Source: Ichthyobacteriaceae bacterium (lineage in GTDB: Bacteria > Bacteroidota > Bacteroidia > Flavobacteriales > JADGDT01). From it: 50,728 nt of DNA. Under the pieces are notes generated by a model, which was given only the letters and a program-made list of their open reading frames with translations, made no database searches and had not been told where the DNA came from. Location: NCBI GenBank assembly GCA_016744755.1, contig JADGDT010000011.1, forward strand, positions 1-50,728. Reading direction: 5' to 3'. The position numbers were made by a program, and so were the translations under genes. Positions 34,373 to 44,280 of this stretch are shown here, piece after piece (the stretch's first letter is position 1; each line of letters opens with the position of its first letter).

Positions 34373-37300
34373 ATGTATAAAAGAATAGTATTATTTTTAA
34401 TGTTTTTTGTAGCCACTGCATCCGCAGTATTGTCTCAAAACTCATATCACTTCAAGCACCTAACATCTATAGAAGGGCTTTCGAATAATACTGTGCACAA
34501 CATTGTGCAAGATCATGATGGTTATGTGTGGCTGGCAACCATTGAGGGGCTAAATAGATTTAATGGAACATCGATAAAATCGTATTACAGCAACGAAAAA
34601 GTCGGGGATATTTCGAGTAATATTGTTACGCGATTAATTGTAAACTCTTCGGGAGAATTATTTATTGGAACAATAAATGGTCTTGATATATACAATAGAA
34701 ATACCGATAGCTTTGAACCTATATTATTTGAAAACAACAGGTTAAATAAGATTATGAAAATTGTAGAAATGTCTAATAAAGACATAATAATTGCTACACT
34801 AGATTACACTTATAAACTTACACCAAGTAAAATAATCACTAAAATAAATGAAACATTCTATCGCGATATAAGCGAATATCAAGATGATAAAATTTGGGGA
34901 ATTACTGGCGATGAAATACAATTGATTGATAGTAATGGCGAAATTATTAAAAGGTATAACAACACTACACATTTTGGCAGTATAGATTTTTCGTCGCAAA
35001 ATGTAGAATGTGTATTTAGAGATTCGAGGGGTATAATTTGGTTGGGTACAAAACGTAATGGACTTGCATATTACGATGCTCTTATCGATAAGTTTTACAA
35101 TTTACGTATTGACGAAGGAGTTAATGAAATAGAAGATAATTTTATTAGAATAATAAGCGAAGGTTATAATAATGATTTGTGGATAGGTACGGAATCGGGT
35201 ATTTACACTTACAATGTAGCAAATCAGAAATTTAAGTTTCACACTCAAAATCTAAATCCCCTAGAATCTGGATTGAACGATAAAGCAATTTACGATATAT
35301 ATAAAGGTAGTGATAACACAATGTGGATAGGTACTTTTTTTGGCGGAGTAAATTATACTAATCCTAATACAAAAATCTTTTCGAATATTTATGCCGATGG
35401 AGGAGATAAGAACCTATCGGGGAAGGCGGTGAGTAATATTATTGAAGCTAAAGATGGCAAAATATGGATAGCTACAGAAGATGGCGGAATAAGTATTTTG
35501 GATAGAAACAATAATAAATTTGAATACCTAAAACACTCTACAAAAACAAATTCACTTACTTCTAATAATATTCACGCTTTAGAAGAAGATAGTGAAGGTA
35601 ATGTATGGATAGGAACATTTTTGGGAGGAATAAATAAGTATAATTCAAATACAAAACAAATAAGCTCAGTAAAGGTAAATCAGTTAGATAACAAAAATTT
35701 GCTAAGTGTTTTTTCTATTTTCAACGATTCTAAAAACAGAATTTGGGCAGGATCGTTATTTGGCCTTTTCAGAAATGATGGTGAAGTATTCAATCCTATT
35801 TATTCAGATTTTTTCACAAATAAATTTATAAGATTCATCAACGAAGATAAAGATGGAAACATCTGGATTTGCACAAATTTTAGTGGTATTTATAAAATAG
35901 ATTCCAACGAAAACATAAGCAATTACAGCAACAAGAATAGAGAAGATATTACTAGTGAGTTTTTTACATATTCATTTATAGATTCAAAACAAAATATTTG
36001 GTTCGGAACGCAAGGGGGAGGTCTCGTTAATTACAACATTTCGTTAGACAAATTTACTACCTATACCACTAACAATGGTTTACCAAACAATACTGTTCAT
36101 ACAGTTACCGAAGATGAGGACGGAAATATTTGGTTCTCTACAAATAAAGGGATAGTACGATTCAATGTTAAAACAGATGTATTTAAAGGGTTTAACGAAA
36201 ATGATGGTTTAATTGGAAATCAATTCAACTACAATTCATGTTTGAATACAAAAGATAATACCTTGTTTTTTGGAGCTGTTAATGGATTATCATATTTTAA
36301 TTCTGAAAACATAAGGACAATAGAGCAAGAAACAAATCTGATTTTTACAGATTTCAAACTTTTCAATAAGACAATATCAGCAACCGATGATGGTATTTTA
36401 ACTTCGCATATAAACTCGCAAGATGAAGTGAATTTGAATTACGACGACAATGTTTTCACTATTGACTATGTTGGGATAAATTATCAATCGCCAAAAAAAA
36501 TAAAGTATGCCTTCATGTTAGATGGATTCGAAAGCGAATGGAATTATGTTGGTGATAAAACTTCTGCTACCTATACAAACTTGTCATCGGGGAATTACGT
36601 TTTCAAGATAAAAACAACTGATGGTAATGGAATATGGTCGGATAATATTAGAACAATTAATATTAGTGTAGAACCTCCTTTCTGGCTTTCTCCTTGGGGA
36701 TATTTATTGTATTTCGTAATTGGGGCGGTATTTACATTTCTGTTTTATAAAGTCATGCAAATTCGTAATAGCGAGAAGATGAAAATTCAGATTGCTAATA
36801 TTGAAAAACAAAATACTATAGAAATAAATAAGCACAGACTTAATTTCTTCACATATATAAGTCATGAGTTTAAAACACCTTTGTCAATAGTTTTAGCAAC
36901 CATAGAAGAGCTAATTCAAGAAGAGAGTAATTCGAATAAAATGAATAAGTATGGTGATGTTATTAAGAAAAACGCTCTGAAATTACTTTTTCTAATTAAT
37001 CAGTTAATGGATTTTAGGAAGATAGAAACCGATCATGCTTCAATAAAACTTAATAACGGAGACATAATAAAATTCCTTTACAGTATAGTAGATTCATTTA
37101 AACCTCTATTCAAAAAGAAAGCAATTACCGTAAATATCACTTCTGATGTAGATAGTTATGAAACATATTTCGATGCCGAAAAAACTGAAAAAATAGTGTC
37201 AAACATTATTAGTAATTCATACAAAGCACTCGCTGAAGATAGTTATAATGGCGAAATTAATATTGATATTCATATTAAAACATTGAACGAAATTGGTTTA

Positions 37301-38440
37301 TTAAGCAATAAGCTATCATCGGAAAGCATTATTGATATTAGTATAAGCGACAACGGACCAGGAATGACAAAAGAGAAATTATCTAAACTTTTCGATCCAT
37401 TTTATTCGGAAAATAAAAACAGTAATTTCAGTAGCGGAATAGGATTAGCATTAGTAAGTAGTTTGTTGAAACTTTTGGATGGAAAAATAACAGCCACTAG
37501 TAAAATAGATCACGGAACTGAATTCGAAATTACTATACCATTGATTATAAATCCGCCAAAAGAATATATTTTGTCATCGAGTTTTGTAAAAGAGAAATCG
37601 GGTGTAAATATTGAAACAACAATTTTAGATTTGGAGTATGCGAACTCTACAGATGATGAATTGGATACAATAGAAAACACTATGAATCATGATATTCTTA
37701 TTGTTGAAGATAATAAAGACTTGTCTAATTTTTTATCCAACCATTTTTCTAAAACCTATAAAACTAATGTAGCATTTGATGGTAAGGAAGCAATAGCTAA
37801 AATTAACAAATCTCATCCTGATATTATTTTAAGTGATGTGATGATGCCAAATATGGATGGGAATGAAATGTGCGATATTCTGAAAGGTTCCATTGAAACT
37901 AGTCATATACCTATTATACTGTTAACAGCAAATTCGGGTATAGAATCAAAAATAGAAGGGCTATCGAAGGGAGCAGATGCTTATATGAAAAAGCCTTTCA
38001 ACTTACAAGAACTCGACCTACAAGTCCGAAATATTTTAAAATCAATAGAAGATAATAAGAAGAAATTTTCGCAATTTGAATCTTTAGATGATTCAATTGA
38101 TCACTTGCAAAACAAGGAAGCAAAATTTATTGGAGATCTAACAAAGATAATACTCGACAATTTGGAAGATAATAATTTCAGCATAAACGATCTGTGCGAA
38201 AAATTGTTTATCAGTAGAACACAGCTTCATAGAAAATTAAAAAAGATAACAGGTTTAAGCACATCCGAATATATTAGAAATGTAAAGTTAAATGAAGGTA
38301 AAAAGCTATTATTAACCCATAAATATACTATTTCAGAAGTTGCCAATAAAGTAGGATATACCGATTCTGCCTATTTTAGTAAGTCGTTTAAAAAGGTGTT
38401 TAATGAGTTGCCTTCCTCTTATATGAAGGATACATTATAA
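34373..38440 (+). CDS. hybrid two-component system regulator (HTCS)
   Basis: A 1355-residue one-protein signalling system. A signal peptide is followed by two beta-propellers of Reg_prop repeats (D-x-x-G-x-I/V-W-I/L-G-T) to about residue 660 and a Y_Y_Y domain to about 765. A transmembrane helix lies near 773-795. Next come a HisKA domain with His831 in SHEFKTPLS, an ATPase domain (SDNGPGMTKEKL, SGIGLALV) and a receiver with Asp1155 in LSDVMMPNMDG. An AraC-type helix-turn-helix ends it (about 1250-1355, ISEVANKVGYTDSAYFSKSFKKVF). Such proteins sense oligosaccharides in the periplasm and activate the neighbouring PUL. It is the only complete plus-strand PUL gene and lies between the two large minus-strand blocks, which it probably controls. 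Confidence 0.96.
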   Translation: MYKRIVLFLMFFVATASAVLSQNSYHFKHLTSIEGLSNNTVHNIVQDHDGYVWLATIEGLNRFNGTSIKSYYSNEKVGDISSNIVTRLIVNSSGELFIGTINGLDIYNRNTDSFEPILFENNRLNKIMKIVEMSNKDIIIATLDYTYKLTPSKIITKINETFYRDISEYQDDKIWGITGDEIQLIDSNGEIIKRYNNTTHFGSIDFSSQNVECVFRDSRGIIWLGTKRNGLAYYDALIDKFYNLRIDEGVNEIEDNFIRIISEGYNNDLWIGTESGIYTYNVANQKFKFHTQNLNPLESGLNDKAIYDIYKGSDNTMWIGTFFGGVNYTNPNTKIFSNIYADGGDKNLSGKAVSNIIEAKDGKIWIATEDGGISILDRNNNKFEYLKHSTKTNSLTSNNIHALEEDSEGNVWIGTFLGGINKYNSNTKQISSVKVNQLDNKNLLSVFSIFNDSKNRIWAGSLFGLFRNDGEVFNPIYSDFFTNKFIRFINEDKDGNIWICTNFSGIYKIDSNENISNYSNKNREDITSEFFTYSFIDSKQNIWFGTQGGGLVNYNISLDKFTTYTTNNGLPNNTVHTVTEDEDGNIWFSTNKGIVRFNVKTDVFKGFNENDGLIGNQFNYNSCLNTKDNTLFFGAVNGLSYFNSENIRTIEQETNLIFTDFKLFNKTISATDDGILTSHINSQDEVNLNYDDNVFTIDYVGINYQSPKKIKYAFMLDGFESEWNYVGDKTSATYTNLSSGNYVFKIKTTDGNGIWSDNIRTINISVEPPFWLSPWGYLLYFVIGAVFTFLFYKVMQIRNSEKMKIQIANIEKQNTIEINKHRLNFFTYISHEFKTPLSIVLATIEELIQEESNSNKMNKYGDVIKKNALKLLFLINQLMDFRKIETDHASIKLNNGDIIKFLYSIVDSFKPLFKKKAITVNITSDVDSYETYFDAEKTEKIVSNIISNSYKALAEDSYNGEINIDIHIKTLNEIGLLSNKLSSESIIDISISDNGPGMTKEKLSKLFDPFYSENKNSNFSSGIGLALVSSLLKLLDGKITATSKIDHGTEFEITIPLIINPPKEYILSSSFVKEKSGVNIETTILDLEYANSTDDELDTIENTMNHDILIVEDNKDLSNFLSNHFSKTYKTNVAFDGKEAIAKINKSHPDIILSDVMMPNMDGNEMCDILKGSIETSHIPIILLTANSGIESKIEGLSKGADAYMKKPFNLQELDLQVRNILKSIEDNKKKFSQFESLDDSIDHLQNKEAKFIGDLTKIILDNLEDNNFSINDLCEKLFISRTQLHRKLKKITGLSTSEYIRNVKLNEGKKLLLTHKYTISEVANKVGYTDSAYFSKSFKKVFNELPSSYMKDTL

Positions 38441-38450
38441 TTAGGGAAAT

Positions 38451-38490
38451 AAGTCTAAAGTACGAAGTTGTTAGATTAGACTTTAGACTT
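38451..38490. repeat. stem-loop between convergent genes, 7-nt AGTCTAA words
   Basis: AAGTCTAAAGT and ACTTTAGACTT are perfect 11-bp inverted copies 18 bp apart. The left arm continues in 7-nt steps (AGTCTAA, AGTACGA, AGTTGTT). It lies between the convergent ends of the regulator and CotH-domain genes and may serve as a two-way terminator, though no T run follows. Confidence 0.6.
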
Positions 38491-38554
38491 TAAATGAATA
38501 AAAAATGAAAGTATAAATAAGAATATCCATTAATTCATGTCTATAATTAAGTAC

Positions 38555-41500
38555 TTATTTTTTAACAATTTTGTAGCTAAGTATATTATCGCCTAAAATT
38601 ATATTTAAAATATAAACACCTGATTCTAGGTGCCCTAAATACACTTGATCTATAGTCTTTTTTTGTTCTAGAATCTTCCCATTAGTATCAATTATTCTCA
38701 CATCAACTTCTTTCTTTAATCCTTTTAAGTACAAGTAATCTTCTATAGGGTTTGGATAAATAGACAACTTCCCTTTTAGGAAATCTTCTATGCCAGTAGT
38801 TGCATCATTTACCACTCCAGGAGTTCCGTAAGTACTTAGGCAATCCCAATTTTCGGGCAATGAATTATCTAAATCTGGAGATTTTAATTCTAAGGTAGGA
38901 CCTTGCCCATTTGCACATGTTGGCCATGGCTCAGCTGTTCCGTAATTCACTTCATCTTGAAGTTCTAATTCAGAATTAAATATTCTTACAGCATCGCCAC
39001 TACTAGACAATCCAAAGTCAAAATCGCCAATGAAATTTTTAACATCGGGAAATGCACTTGTAAAATCCACTGAACTTTTTGTTATTACTAAATAAGAATT
39101 AGCATCGATAGATGTACCATCAGGAATTGTAAAGATATTAGCATCATTACTATCTTTAAACTTCCAATTAGAAATATCTAAATATGTATCATTTGGATTG
39201 TATAATTCTATCCAATCTCCCGCATCAACTACATCTCCCGACTTGTAGTTAATTTCGTTAATTACTATAGGTTTAATCTCTGTGGACGATTCTACAAAAT
39301 GTGCTTTTACCGACATTACTGAAGCCATACTCAACTCTATTTCAGCATTTGTAGATTCACTACTACCACTCCAATGAGAAAACTCAAAACCTGGTTCGGC
39401 TATTGCTTTTAAAGCGATTGGAATATCCTGAAAATAGTCTCCTCCCCAATAGTTTAACTCTATTATAAGATTATTATTTACTTCAACAAACCCTCTATTA
39501 ACCTCATCATTCTGTAGTGTTAACCTCTTGGTGCTAGGTATGTTAAATTTATTTCGAATATGGTACTTAGCATAAGTAGATCTATTGTTTGAAAACGTTT
39601 TCATATTTGCTATATTCTGAGGGTTGTAAGTAGCCCCCCATCTATTGTAATGAGCAGTGTTTTCGGAATAAATAACATCAGATGCTTGTTGAATGTGAGC
39701 ATTAACATTATTTGCTAAAAACCTTGTATTCATCTCATCAGCAGAACGATTAATAAACTTATTACGAAAAGTTTTATTTTCAATTAATTTTCTAAACACT
39801 AAAGTTGACCAAGCTGGGTTTGGCCAATCAGGACCATTTGGTTCTAACGCAAAACTCAATGCATCGTGTCTGTAATCGTTAACATCCCAAATGCCAAATC
39901 CAAAATCAGTATCGTACAATATCCATCGCCATTTTCCTCCTTCCGATTTCCAGTATTTTATGTTATTACCAGGCCAATCGGTATTATTGAAATATATTTG
40001 TGTTGATTGATATAGTATAAAATTATCTATATCAACTCTTTCAGCTACATAGTTGTAATTAGCTTCATTTACAAGACTATTATTTTTGATAAATTCTATC
40101 AATTCCAAATACTCTTGATTATCTCCTTCTACAATTTGCCCTTCTAGTTCTAATAAATCAAGAGCATCAGCATCAACTCCTTTTTTACTAGCTAGAAAGT
40201 GTTCGTTTACTTTTTCTCTCAAGTTGTAAATCCCCCAATACTCACCATTTATATAAACTACTGTTGATCTGTGGTCTTGAAACTCAATATCAGCTCCATC
40301 CATCAAACTTGTTAATGATGCATCTCTAACCATAGTATTTAACCAATCATTCCCAGAATTTCTAAGTACCAAAGCTTGATATTTATCGTAAGGTAAATCA
40401 GGAAAAATAGGATAATCAATTTCGCTAGTTCCGTATTGTCCTCTAGCAAATATTGATAATGATCGTTGCTCATTTGCTCTACTCCATCCTCCAAATACTT
40501 TTATTCCAGCGTTGAATTCTGTTCCTAAGCTACCATCATCTTCATAAAGCGAAAACTGAACTGGTCTTTCCCTATCTTCCCAGAAATTGGCTCCCCAATA
40601 GGGAACATTAGGATCGTAGCTATCTCCTTTTACATAAATACCATAATCATTATCAAATAAATTATAAGGATCGGTTACAAGTGTTACAACTGGTAAATTA
40701 TGCGAAGCATTGAATAAAAAAGTTTTACTGTTGGTAAGAGATGAAATATAATTTGCCTTAAACAATCGCGCTCTTATAACTGTAGTAGCATTTACTACAA
40801 TAGGGTTTTGATACAAGGCAGATGACTCCGTTGGTACTGTAGCATCTGTAGTATATCTAATTTCTTCACCCTCGGTATTACCAGAAATAGTTAAAGAAAA
40901 TGAATTGATAATTTTGCCTCCGTTATTAGAAAAAACAACATCTTTTTTTATTGTTCCTAAAAATTCTTGACTATCATTTACCTTACCCGGTGTAGGAGTT
41001 GTGTAATAAACCAAGTTTGCGTCTTTGGTAGAAACCCCAATGGAAGAATCAGAAAACAAACCTTCAATAAATAATTCATCAATAATATTTCCTGTATCAT
41101 CACTTAAAGTAAGTGTTTCTGATTTTGAAGAAATTTTGAAATTAGTATGAAGTTTGCTATTTGATAATTCTAATATTGAAGGAGGAGTAATACCATCAGT
41201 AACATCTGTAGAAAAAATTGCTGATAGAAATGGAATCAAAGTCATATCAGACGAAGTATTACTGATGTTGTGTAATTGTATACTCAACACATTATTTCCA
41301 TTATTTAATAAACTCTGAGGGTTATCTATAACAAATCTATCGGGCTTACCGCCAGAATACATTTTAGCTTCATGGTCTACAATAGTACCGGAATTGAATA
41401 CAGGTGGAACACCATTAATATTAGCTCTAGCAACTTCTTGCCCATTAATATATGCTACAAAACCATCGTCGTAATCTATATCTAATATCAATTTTGTGAT

Positions 41501-42010
41501 ACTAGAAACATCACTCACATTAAAAGTTTTTCTTGTAAAAACTGATTTTGTTCCTGTTGATAAAACTGTTACATCATCGCCATCTGCATATCCAATACCT
41601 GTATTTCCTTGCAACCACGACGAATCATCGAAGCTTAAAGTTGTCCATTGAGAAATTTCGGAAGATGGAACTTTGTATTTAAAAACATCTCCTCTATTTA
41701 CAAGTGTTCTTGCATACGATAATTCTGATCTATCTTTTTTCGATGCCCAAACCATTAAGTACTCATCGGGTTGTAGCGTAATATCAGGGAAAGTCCACAT
41801 ATTTAACTCTGTAGCATCATCGGTAATTGCCCAATTATTTATTGAAACAGGAGTTGAACCATAATTGTGAAACTCAAACCAATCTGGCGAGTCTCCATCT
41901 TCATCTAAAAATATAGAGTTAGATGATACTGCTTCGTTCACCCTAACCTCCTGGGCACTTAAGCTCAACGTTATAAAGGATATTACGAATACTAATAATT
42001 GCTTTTTCAT
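38555..42010 (-). CDS. secreted CotH-domain protein with lamin-tail and T9SS domains
   Basis: A 1151-residue secreted protein. A signal peptide (1-19) is followed by a lamin-tail domain (about 20-115, VNEAVSSNSIFLDEDGDSPDWFEFHN). A CHB_HEX_C-like segment (about 365-425, ISGNTEGEEIRYTTDATVPT) precedes a CotH kinase-like domain (about 435-800: VFGGWSRANEQRSLSIFARG, STVVYINGEYWGIYNLREKVNEHF, WRWILYDTDFGFG). Then come an InlB-B-like repeat (EPGFEFSHWSG), a second lamin-tail domain (about 930-1060) and a sorting domain. CotH of spore formers is a protein kinase; secreted versions with lamin-tail domains are common in Bacteroidota, role unknown. It closes the operon from 50.7 kb. Polymer binding or modification at the surface is a guess from context. 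Confidence 0.8.
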   Translation of the reverse strand: MKKQLLVFVISFITLSLSAQEVRVNEAVSSNSIFLDEDGDSPDWFEFHNYGSTPVSINNWAITDDATELNMWTFPDITLQPDEYLMVWASKKDRSELSYARTLVNRGDVFKYKVPSSEISQWTTLSFDDSSWLQGNTGIGYADGDDVTVLSTGTKSVFTRKTFNVSDVSSITKLILDIDYDDGFVAYINGQEVARANINGVPPVFNSGTIVDHEAKMYSGGKPDRFVIDNPQSLLNNGNNVLSIQLHNISNTSSDMTLIPFLSAIFSTDVTDGITPPSILELSNSKLHTNFKISSKSETLTLSDDTGNIIDELFIEGLFSDSSIGVSTKDANLVYYTTPTPGKVNDSQEFLGTIKKDVVFSNNGGKIINSFSLTISGNTEGEEIRYTTDATVPTESSALYQNPIVVNATTVIRARLFKANYISSLTNSKTFLFNASHNLPVVTLVTDPYNLFDNDYGIYVKGDSYDPNVPYWGANFWEDRERPVQFSLYEDDGSLGTEFNAGIKVFGGWSRANEQRSLSIFARGQYGTSEIDYPIFPDLPYDKYQALVLRNSGNDWLNTMVRDASLTSLMDGADIEFQDHRSTVVYINGEYWGIYNLREKVNEHFLASKKGVDADALDLLELEGQIVEGDNQEYLELIEFIKNNSLVNEANYNYVAERVDIDNFILYQSTQIYFNNTDWPGNNIKYWKSEGGKWRWILYDTDFGFGIWDVNDYRHDALSFALEPNGPDWPNPAWSTLVFRKLIENKTFRNKFINRSADEMNTRFLANNVNAHIQQASDVIYSENTAHYNRWGATYNPQNIANMKTFSNNRSTYAKYHIRNKFNIPSTKRLTLQNDEVNRGFVEVNNNLIIELNYWGGDYFQDIPIALKAIAEPGFEFSHWSGSSESTNAEIELSMASVMSVKAHFVESSTEIKPIVINEINYKSGDVVDAGDWIELYNPNDTYLDISNWKFKDSNDANIFTIPDGTSIDANSYLVITKSSVDFTSAFPDVKNFIGDFDFGLSSSGDAVRIFNSELELQDEVNYGTAEPWPTCANGQGPTLELKSPDLDNSLPENWDCLSTYGTPGVVNDATTGIEDFLKGKLSIYPNPIEDYLYLKGLKKEVDVRIIDTNGKILEQKKTIDQVYLGHLESGVYILNIILGDNILSYKIVKK

Positions 42011-42055
42011 AATCTATATTTTTATTGACAATTCAATAATATGTTTATATTATTT

Positions 42056-44224
42056 CTAATTTTTTAATTTGCTGAAAAGCTCTTTATCAAACATCTCCGT
42101 TTCACAAATTCCATTAAGGTTACTTGTAGTAACCCAAGGTAACCAACCTGGGTGTAATGCCTTGCCACGAGGTATAGATAATGTCCAATGTTCTTGTATC
42201 CACCCTTCCGCTCGGTACTGATATTTTCTATTTGGCAAAGCCAACATTCCTTTTGTGTTGTGTAGCAAAATTTTCGCAACATCAAAATAATGTTTATTAC
42301 CAGTGTATTTATATAATTTTGCGTATTCGTCAACATCAAAAGCCATGTAATTATCTGTTAGTGAATGACCCGTTGAAATTAATTGTAATCCTACAGTTGA
42401 CACACCATCTGCCCATTCTTTCTGTCCATCATCCTTAACCATAGGAATATTCCAAATATACATCCATGTTTCGGAATACTGACCTGCTACTTCTGCCCTA
42501 TCTAACCATTTTTTATCCTCTGTAATTCCGTACAACTCTAGGTAAGATTCTGTTGACAATGTACCTGCTTCTTTATCTAAAACATCAGGATTATCAATTG
42601 TTCCTCCAACAAATCGTCCTTTGTTGTGCCCCGACTCCCATGAAAAATCACCTGTTTTTATTGCTGAATTCAACCATTTATCCTGCTCCGTAATTTTGTA
42701 CATCTCGCATAAAAATGGAATAATATTGTAGCTAGATGCTGGTGACTTTACAGAGATTTCGCCAGTTACAGGTTTCCAAGCTCTAGGGAAACCTCCATTG
42801 GTATACTGTTGTGTAAGTATCCATTCGCCAAAATCAGTCATCCATTTAAGCCAATTTTTATGTTCTATTCCTTTATTATTTTCGAGCTGATATGCTTTTG
42901 CCAACACTTTCATCCCATCGCCATACGAACGTAAATAAATATGGTGATGATTGGGAATAGCTAAAGCTGGTTTTCCATCTTCGAAATAATATCCTTCTCC
43001 AACAGGTGGATTAACTTTAATGTCTAGAAATGAATTTATTATTTCATAAGCCAATTTATTATAATTACTATTAAAGTTTGAATTGTAAAGTAGGTAATAT
43101 GCTATCTCTAAATTTTTGCCTGTGAAACCAAATACTGCTTTATTGTCTATTAGTTTGTCGGTAGAATCTGTTGAATCGTACCAATTAGAAAGGCCTACTT
43201 TATTTGATTTTCTAACAACTAAATCTGGTAGAATTGAAAGCATAGTTTTTCTCGCCAACTCTATATCCTGATGGTTCACTTTTGGTTGTAATATATCAAA
43301 AGCTCTTTTCCATTCAGAAGTATAAAATTTCTTGAAATCAGAATATTTATCAGAATTGAAGCTCAGAGTGTATTCTTGTATCAAACCATCTTTTAATGGA
43401 TGATACCTTCTTCTCCATTTGTGCAATTGACCACCTGGATAAGTGTTTCCTTGGTATGTAAATTCTCCTTCTGATCCTGGAAAAGCATATCCTGTTTTTA
43501 GAGTATCATTCCTATGTTCTGCGAATAAACTACCAAATTGTAAATTTTCATCTATTATTATTTTGACATCAACATCATGAGCATCTTCTATGTTTGTACT
43601 TCCATTTGGTTTAGCATCTAAAATAGTAAAAGAGTTTAACGAATCGAACCTAAAAGCCATTAAAGGTGCGGGCATTCTATCTTCTCGTATCCAGAGATTA
43701 CCATTGCCTTTGGTATATAAATCTTCACCACCAATGGCATTAGGTGTTAAGTTTTCAGTACTTCCGTAAATCATCCCTGGTACAAAATACTCAGTTTCCT
43801 CTCGGGTTTTTCCAACAAAATTAAATTCAATTGCTGATAGAAATGCTTTTTCAGAATTGCCTTTAACTATCAAAATACGAGACACTGTTGGTGAGTTATT
43901 CTCTATCTTCCAATTATCTACTACCTCAATTTCCGCTTCATCAATTTTAATAATTGACTTCGCAGTAATAACTCCATTTTCTTTAGATACCCATTTGTAA
44001 TCAGAATAAATAGTTTCAACATTGCTACCGTTGTAAACATCAATTCTAATTGGATTAATCTTAGAAAAGGTTGAACCGTCTTCTAGGATAATTTTAGACT
44101 TAAATTCTTTATCGTTTTTAGTAAATACAAGTTTAGAATTGTTATTAAATTCTAAGCTAGTAATATCATTTGAACATGAAAATAATAGTGAGGATAGTAA
44201 AAGTAGTAATAGGTGATTTTTCAT
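42056..44224 (-). CDS. lipoprotein, unassigned glycan-active enzyme (paralogue of the 46487-48481 product)
   Basis: A 722-residue lipoprotein started at the ATG at 44224. The frame is open to 44245, but the later start gives the signal MKNHLLLLLLSSLLFSC. The N-terminal 250 residues are beta-rich. The rest is helical with repeats like an (alpha/alpha) barrel: GKNLEIAYYLLYN, GGFPRAWKP, DKEAGTLSTESYLELYGITEDKKW and LLHNTKGMLALPNRKYQYRAEGW. I cannot place it in a known family. The protein encoded at 46487-48481 has the same layout and shares a VREDR/IREDR...PL motif near the end of the sandwich, a GG/GSFPR motif and a D-KEA motif. Layout and PUL context suggest a glycoside hydrolase or lyase. Confidence 0.6.
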   Translation of the reverse strand: MKNHLLLLLLSSLLFSCSNDITSLEFNNNSKLVFTKNDKEFKSKIILEDGSTFSKINPIRIDVYNGSNVETIYSDYKWVSKENGVITAKSIIKIDEAEIEVVDNWKIENNSPTVSRILIVKGNSEKAFLSAIEFNFVGKTREETEYFVPGMIYGSTENLTPNAIGGEDLYTKGNGNLWIREDRMPAPLMAFRFDSLNSFTILDAKPNGSTNIEDAHDVDVKIIIDENLQFGSLFAEHRNDTLKTGYAFPGSEGEFTYQGNTYPGGQLHKWRRRYHPLKDGLIQEYTLSFNSDKYSDFKKFYTSEWKRAFDILQPKVNHQDIELARKTMLSILPDLVVRKSNKVGLSNWYDSTDSTDKLIDNKAVFGFTGKNLEIAYYLLYNSNFNSNYNKLAYEIINSFLDIKVNPPVGEGYYFEDGKPALAIPNHHHIYLRSYGDGMKVLAKAYQLENNKGIEHKNWLKWMTDFGEWILTQQYTNGGFPRAWKPVTGEISVKSPASSYNIIPFLCEMYKITEQDKWLNSAIKTGDFSWESGHNKGRFVGGTIDNPDVLDKEAGTLSTESYLELYGITEDKKWLDRAEVAGQYSETWMYIWNIPMVKDDGQKEWADGVSTVGLQLISTGHSLTDNYMAFDVDEYAKLYKYTGNKHYFDVAKILLHNTKGMLALPNRKYQYRAEGWIQEHWTLSIPRGKALHPGWLPWVTTSNLNGICETEMFDKELFSKLKN

Positions 44225-44280
44225 AGTAAGAATCAAAATAATCAATTAAGACTTTGTTATAATTTAAAAGGTATAATTAA

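Noticed and set aside
39590-39603. Perfect palindrome TGAAAACGTTTTCA as a third LacI operator
   Set aside because: It lies deep inside the CotH-domain coding sequence, 2.4 kb from a start codon, and lacks the GCT/AGC arms of the two leader sites.
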